DNA of 17,043 bases, taken from contig DATKYB010000015.1 of the NCBI GenBank assembly GCA_035528715.1, positions 1 through 17,043 on the forward strand, written 5' to 3'. The notes under the pieces were generated by a model. That model saw nothing but the letters and a program-made list of their open reading frames with translations. It did not search any database and was not told where the DNA came from. The position numbers and the translations under genes are program-made. The stretch is from Nitrospinota bacterium (lineage in GTDB: Bacteria > JADFOP01 > DATKYB01). Positions 13,585 through 17,043 of this stretch are shown one piece after another (the first letter of the stretch is position 1; every line of letters begins with the position of its first letter).

Positions 13585-13923
13585 ATGAGATTATTAAAAG
13601 GAAGGAAAATCAAAGCGCAAAAAAATATTTGCTATCAAAGCAAAGCTATGGTGTTAAATCTGATAAAAAGCTTCAAACATCCCCTCCTTCCAAATCAGAC
13701 ACTTTTCTATCAAAAAGGTAGGATTGAGTCAACATATTTTTCCAGTTTTTTTTTGATTTTTTGGGGATGCGGCAAGCAGAGTGAGAAAATCATGGCTTTT
13801 TTAAATACCCCTTTTTTGGACAAGCAAAAAAGGGACAATCTGTCTAAAAATCCCTATTGTCTTCCAAATAAAATTCCTGTATATTTCCCCTGTTTTTTGT
13901 TTAATTTTGACTCAAAGAAATGA
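13585..13923 (+). CDS. Doubtful ORF with a good ribosome-binding site, ending through repeat sequence
   Basis: AGGAG (13574-13578) lies 6 nt before the ATG. The 112 codons give a basic protein with no recognisable domain. From about residue 52 it reads straight through the dispersed repeat at 13751-13836, so the C-terminal half is repeat-derived. It is either spurious or the fused remnant of a small gene interrupted by the repeat. Its end overlaps the nth start by 4 nt. Confidence 0.2.
   Translation: MRLLKGRKIKAQKNICYQSKAMVLNLIKSFKHPLLPNQTLFYQKGRIESTYFSSFFLIFWGCGKQSEKIMAFLNTPFLDKQKRDNLSKNPYCLPNKIPVYFPCFLFNFDSKK
13751..13836 (+). repeat. Dispersed repeat, A-box plus B-type hairpin
   Basis: GATTTTTTGGGGATGCGGCA is followed by AAAATCATGGCTTTTTTAA and a perfect 10-bp hairpin, CCCTTTTTTG (13809-13818) / CAAAAAAGGG (13825-13834), with loop GACAAG. 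The module order copies 7346-7400. The rest of the 611-bp gap 13309-13919 is AT-rich; apart from the leader signals listed I see nothing. Confidence 0.65.
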
Positions 13924-14576
13924 AAGATAAAGATATAAGTAAAATTATAGAAATACTTAAAAAAGAGCTCAATAAATGGAAGCTGCCCATTGTCACTGAG
14001 GTAGCTGAAAAGAAAAAAGACCCCTTTCGTATTCTCATAAGCTGTGTATTGAGCCTACGGACAAAGGATGATACGACAAGGGGCGCGGCCATGAGGCTCT
14101 TTGAGCTTGCGGACAATCCCGAAGATATGCTCAGGCTCAAGAAGAAGATTATTGAAAAAGCGATCTATCCCGTTGGCTTTTACAGGAACAAGGCAGAAAA
14201 TATTCTTGAGATTTGTGGAGCCCTCATAAACAAATATCATTCTAAAATACCGGATGAAATTGATGAGCTTTTGAAATTAAAGGGAGTGGGAAGGAAAACC
14301 GCAAATCTCGTGGTAACGCTTGGATACAATAAACCCGGGATATGCGTGGACACCCACGTTCACAGGATTTCAAATCGGTTTGGATATGTGAAGACAAAAA
14401 CCCCTGAAGAGACCGAGAGGGCACTTCGGAAAAAACTTCCAAAGAGATACTGGATTATCTATAATGACCTTCTTGTTACTCATGGACAGAATATATGTAA
14501 ACCCATATCTCCGATGTGTTCGAGGTGTTCTATAGAGAGGTACTGTGATAAAATCGGCGTAACAAAACATCGATAA
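13920..14576 (+). CDS. nth: Endonuclease III (DNA N-glycosylase/AP lyase)
   Basis: The 218-residue protein excises oxidised pyrimidines and cuts the abasic site in base-excision repair. Seen: helix-hairpin-helix LKGVGRKTANLVV at 120-132 with the catalytic lysine K126, the catalytic aspartate D144 in CVDTHVHRI, and the [4Fe-4S] motif C193-x6-C200-x2-C203-x5-C209. LSLRTKDDTT replaces the LSAQATD of enterobacterial enzymes, as in archaeal and thermophile-type Nth. The Shine-Dalgarno before 13920 is weak. The next gene begins 16 nt after the stop, suggesting an operon. Confidence 0.93.
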   Translation: MKDKDISKIIEILKKELNKWKLPIVTEVAEKKKDPFRILISCVLSLRTKDDTTRGAAMRLFELADNPEDMLRLKKKIIEKAIYPVGFYRNKAENILEICGALINKYHSKIPDEIDELLKLKGVGRKTANLVVTLGYNKPGICVDTHVHRISNRFGYVKTKTPEETERALRKKLPKRYWIIYNDLLVTHGQNICKPISPMCSRCSIERYCDKIGVTKHR

Positions 14577-14592
14577 GGGGTTATCATCACTC

Positions 14593-15384
14593 ATGCAAAA
14601 AAGATTAAAATCCATTCTCTTTTTTCTCATCCTGTTTTCTCTTTTCATATCGAAAGGAAACAGCGCTGAGATATTAATCAATGAAAAAGGGGAATGGGAA
14701 AGGTTAATCTCAGGACTGGAATATAGAATCATCAAAATTACAGCAGAGAAGGGCCCTTCGGATATCTTTTCACTGAGGGTTAATCCTAAAAAACTCGATA
14801 TCAGAATCTTAGACAGCAGAGATTACGGTCAAAAAAGATTAACGGTTAAGACCATGGCTATGAATGCCGGTGCGATTGCAGTCATCAATGGGGGCTTCTT
14901 TGATACGGATGATAATCATTTAGGCCTCCTTATAAGGGACGGAAAAGTAGTAAGCCCTTATAAAAAAAGGGATTGGGGCATATTTATGATGAAAGATGGG
15001 AAGCCATATATCATTCACTCGAGAAAATATGATCAAAGTAAAGAGATAACCCAGGCTATGCAGGTCGGTCCCCGATTGATTTCCAGAGGAAGGATCATGA
15101 AACTCAAAAGACAATTCTCAAGAAGGTCTGCAGTAGGAATAGATGATAAAGGATGGATCGTCTTTCTTGTTTCCGGGAAAACCGTGGATGGAGGGGTAAT
15201 GAGTCTCTTGGAACTCGCAGAGCTTATGGGATTACCTGAAGCCAAAGGCGGTTTGGGGTGCAAGTACGCTCTTAATCTTGATGGGGGAGCTTCTACCCAG
15301 CTTTATATGAAAATTAATAATTTTAGACGCGATCTTCCGGGTGGGTGGGCTGTATCAAACGGCATTGGAGTTTTTCTAAAATAA
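14593..15384 (+). CDS. Secreted phosphodiester glycosidase-family (NAGPA-domain) protein
   Basis: The 263-residue protein has an N-terminal signal peptide (KR, hydrophobic FFLILFSLFI, cleavage near GNSA). The NAGPA domain is shown by AVINGGFFD at about 95-103, the central QVGPRLI and SAVGIDDKGWIVFLV, and NLDGGASTQLY near the C-terminus. NAGPA is the mammalian mannose-6-phosphate uncovering enzyme. Bacterial members act outside the cytoplasm on glycans or cell-envelope phosphodiesters, mostly uncharacterised. It probably follows nth on one transcript. Its stop is 1 nt from the stop of the convergent FYDLN gene. Confidence 0.85.
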   Translation: MQKRLKSILFFLILFSLFISKGNSAEILINEKGEWERLISGLEYRIIKITAEKGPSDIFSLRVNPKKLDIRILDSRDYGQKRLTVKTMAMNAGAIAVINGGFFDTDDNHLGLLIRDGKVVSPYKKRDWGIFMMKDGKPYIIHSRKYDQSKEITQAMQVGPRLISRGRIMKLKRQFSRRSAVGIDDKGWIVFLVSGKTVDGGVMSLLELAELMGLPEAKGGLGCKYALNLDGGASTQLYMKINNFRRDLPGGWAVSNGIGVFLK

Positions 15385-15385
15385 A

Positions 15386-15688
15386 TCAAACACCTTCTTT
15401 CTCTAAATCATCAAAGTTAAGGCTTTCATCATCGGATAAATCGTCAATCTCAGGAAAATCATCTTCATTAATAGAACCTGCCTCTTCTAAATCTTCTGAC
15501 TCTTCTTTATGAATATTAATCTTTTTAGAGACCTTTGCAGGTGTAATCTTGAATTCAGTCTCTGGCATCTCTTTTTGATTCGCATTACACTTTGGACAAA
15601 TGGGCTCAGGTTTTCTTAAATCGTAAAATTTACATCCACACTTAAAGCATGTATATTTCTTTCCATATTTTGATATATCAATCTTCAT
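15386..15688 (-). CDS. FYDLN-type zinc-ribbon protein with acidic tail
   Basis: The 100-residue protein has an N-terminal zinc ribbon with C14-x2-C17 and C31-x2-C34 around the family signature KFYDLRKPEPICPKC. The tail, from about residue 60, is dominated by D and E (DDFPEIDDLSDDE). This matches the FYDLN_acid (TIGR02300) family, widespread in Proteobacteria and of unknown function. GAGGT lies 5 nt before the ATG. The gene is convergent with the NAGPA gene without room for a separate terminator. Confidence 0.85.
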   Translation of the reverse strand: MKIDISKYGKKYTCFKCGCKFYDLRKPEPICPKCNANQKEMPETEFKITPAKVSKKINIHKEESEDLEEAGSINEDDFPEIDDLSDDESLNFDDLEKEGV

Positions 15689-15799
15689 AACAACCTCTTA
15701 ATTGTAATTTTTTAGAAAATCACCAAATATTTCTCGTTTTTTTGGAAATGTAAAGAAAAAAAAAGAAAATTTCAACTATTATTTTAAATTTTTTTATGC

Positions 15800-15805
15800 T
15801 ATAAA
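15800..15805 (+). promoter_or_regulatory. Extended -10 promoter of the cytidylate-kinase-like gene
   Basis: TGCTATAAA is an extended -10 (TG at 15797-15798, TATAAA at 15800-15805) and lies 22 nt before the ATG. No good -35 is seen, which extended -10 promoters tolerate. GAGGAAAAA provides the ribosome-binding site. Confidence 0.5.
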
Positions 15806-15827
15806 ATTTAAAAAATCTGAGGAAAAA

Positions 15828-16646
15828 ATGTCTGTCATTACCGTATCAAGAGAGCTCGGAAGCGGCGGAGGAGAGATAGCTAAAGGGGTGGCTCAAAAAC
15901 TCTCCTATAATTATGTGGATAGAGAGATAATTCTGGAAGCAGCCAAAAGCTATTCTGTTCCCGAAAAAAAATTGGAAGAGGTCTTTACCAAGCGGCCAAG
16001 ATTTATAGAACGATTTGTTGAAGATCAAAGGATTTACCTGATATTCATCGAGGATATTATTTTAAAGTTCGCCCTAAAAGACAATATTGTCATTGTAGGG
16101 AGTGGGGGACATATCAGCCTGAAAAATATAAGCCACGTTCTCAAGGTGAGATTAACTGCCCCCCTTCCCAAGAGAGTAGAGACAATTATGAAAAGTAAGG
16201 AATTGGACAAAAAAAAGGCTGAAGAAATGGTAATGAAGAATGACAAAGACCGAATGTCAAGGATGCATTATCTGTATGATATAGATTGGAGAGACCCTAC
16301 TCAATATGACATTGTCATTAATACGGAGAGTTTAACTCAAGAATGTGCCATTGATATGATTATCAATACGATTAAAAGAGAGGATTTTACACCTACAGAT
16401 AAGTCCAGAAGAGCTTTAGAAGATAAGGCTCTTACTTGCAATATTAAGGCAAGATTAGCAACCCATCCTCTCATAATAATGTCCAATATAGATATAATGA
16501 CCGAAGAGAGAACCGTAACCATTACGGGTAGTGTTTTTAGCGGTAATGAAAAGTCCCTGGTTATTGAAACGGTTAAAGAAATCGTTGGGGATAACTATAT
16601 CGATAATCTTTCCATTGTACACCCTCCCCAAGGGGATCTTTTTTAA
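15828..16646 (+). CDS. Cytidylate-kinase-like protein fused to a C-terminal BON domain
   Basis: The 272-residue protein falls into two parts. Residues 1-185 are a P-loop NMP-kinase fold of the Cytidylate_kin_2 type: ITVSRELGSGGGEIAKGVAQ (4-23) as nucleotide loop, YNYVDREII, and VIVGSGG with a lid region rich in K/R. The canonical Walker A is modified, as usual in this family, and the substrate is unproven. Residues 190-272 (LTCNIKARLATHPLI, VTITGSVFSGNEKSLVIETVKEIVG, LSIVHPP) have the alpha-beta pattern of a BON domain. No signal peptide is present, so the BON part acts in the cytoplasm. Ordinary Cmk is shorter and has no BON domain. Confidence 0.8.
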   Translation: MSVITVSRELGSGGGEIAKGVAQKLSYNYVDREIILEAAKSYSVPEKKLEEVFTKRPRFIERFVEDQRIYLIFIEDIILKFALKDNIVIVGSGGHISLKNISHVLKVRLTAPLPKRVETIMKSKELDKKKAEEMVMKNDKDRMSRMHYLYDIDWRDPTQYDIVINTESLTQECAIDMIINTIKREDFTPTDKSRRALEDKALTCNIKARLATHPLIIMSNIDIMTEERTVTITGSVFSGNEKSLVIETVKEIVGDNYIDNLSIVHPPQGDLF

Positions 16647-16682
16647 CCCCTATCCTCGATAATCTCTGAAAGAGAATTTTTT
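16625..16682 (+). terminator. Weak candidate terminators after the kinase-like gene
   Basis: TCCCC-AA-GGGGA (16625-16636) followed by TCTTTTTT overlaps the last codons, and TCTCT-GAA-AGAGA (16663-16675) is followed by ATTTTTT. Both stems are short, so partial read-through into the HDOD gene is likely. Confidence 0.35.
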
Positions 16683-16756
16683 CCTCTTATAATTTTCCTG
16701 AATTTTCTAAATATTTCTCAATAATTGCCGATAATATTTAAAAAGGGGTTATAAGT

Positions 16757-17043
16757 ATGCTCGTTAAAGAAAGAAATGAAAAGACCAAGCGCATTATAGA
16801 TAAAATCGAGGGTCTTCCTGTATTACCTCTGACAGTTAAAGAGGTTATAAGTCTTACAGCAAAAGCTGATTGTTCAGTTGATCAGATTGCCGAAGCGATT
16901 GATCCTTCCCTGGCTATAAAGATTCTGCAGGTGGCCAATTCTCCTTATTATAGAAGATACACCAAGGTGAAAAATCTCGAACATGCCATCTCTCTTCTTG
17001 GTTTTAATATAGTCAGAGACCTGGCTTTAGGGATATCACTCAT
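16757..17043 (+). CDS. HDOD-domain protein, N-terminal part (cut by window edge)
   Basis: 95 codons from the ATG at 16757 run off the right edge; AAGGGG lies about 9 nt upstream. EGLPVLPLTVKEVISL, DQIAEAIDPSLAIKILQVAN, SPYY and NLEHAISLLGFNIVRDLALG are the start of an HDOD domain, an HD-related fold common in signal-transduction proteins of bacteria with many regulators. What follows the domain (GGDEF, EAL, HD-GYP or nothing) is outside the window. It may be co-transcribed with the kinase-like gene. Confidence 0.85.
   Translation, partial: MLVKERNEKTKRIIDKIEGLPVLPLTVKEVISLTAKADCSVDQIAEAIDPSLAIKILQVANSPYYRRYTKVKNLEHAISLLGFNIVRDLALGISL

Noticed and set aside
3179-13836. The recurring boxes as a CRISPR array
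   Set aside because: Copies are far apart, in both orientations, of unequal length and without regular spacers; no cas genes are present.
15384-15386. One-base gap between convergent stop codons as a sign of frameshift or misassembly
   Set aside because: Both proteins end where their families end; tight convergent ends are common in bacteria.

Overview
The window looks like chromosome of a Gram-negative, AT-rich bacterium. It has outer-membrane and periplasmic proteins and a set of housekeeping genes: uvrB, a pabB-pabC fusion, rlmN, nth and a cytidylate-kinase-like gene. The gene set and the dispersed repeats would fit Desulfobacterota or a neighbouring anaerobic lineage, but no rRNA or other marker settles this.

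Layout. 1-3095 (minus strand): the N-terminal part of uvrB and a fused aminodeoxychorismate synthase/lyase. 3179-7650: an accessory island. On the minus strand it holds a type IV AbiE-like toxin-antitoxin pair (3434-5294). Upstream of the pair lie two identical four-half-site compound operators (5308-5360 and 5425-5477). On the plus strand are two single-gene cassettes, a BrnT-like toxin and a protein with a C-terminal HEPN-type RNxxxH motif, each followed by an attC-like site. 7720-9791: rlmN and a class I SAM methyltransferase. 9878-10878: a third cassette (unrecognised gene plus attC-like site), with the same promoter-bearing leader and the same downstream flank as the first cassette locus. 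10870-13308: an ATP-pyrophosphatase of the Dph6 family, a small secreted AMIN-domain protein and an Lpg1974-like outer-membrane protein. 13920-17043: nth, a NAGPA-domain secreted protein, a FYDLN-type zinc-ribbon protein, a cytidylate-kinase/BON fusion and the start of an HDOD protein.

The main discovery is that the accessory genes appear to be integron-type gene cassettes without a visible integrase. Two loci about 4.3 kb apart share a leader of about 87 bp (TTGAC promoter, TATATT -10) that stops at a GTT-like core. They also share a downstream flank that starts at the attC right core. This is the pattern expected if cassettes entered two copies of one attI-like target. The second discovery is the AbiE operator pair, with half-site spacing identical in both copies. 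The third is an intergenic repeat family with at least ten full or partial copies. Its terminal hairpins covary, and one copy supplies the ribosome-binding site and start codon of the Dph6-like gene.

All calls were made by reading the sequence and its translations; no database search was possible.
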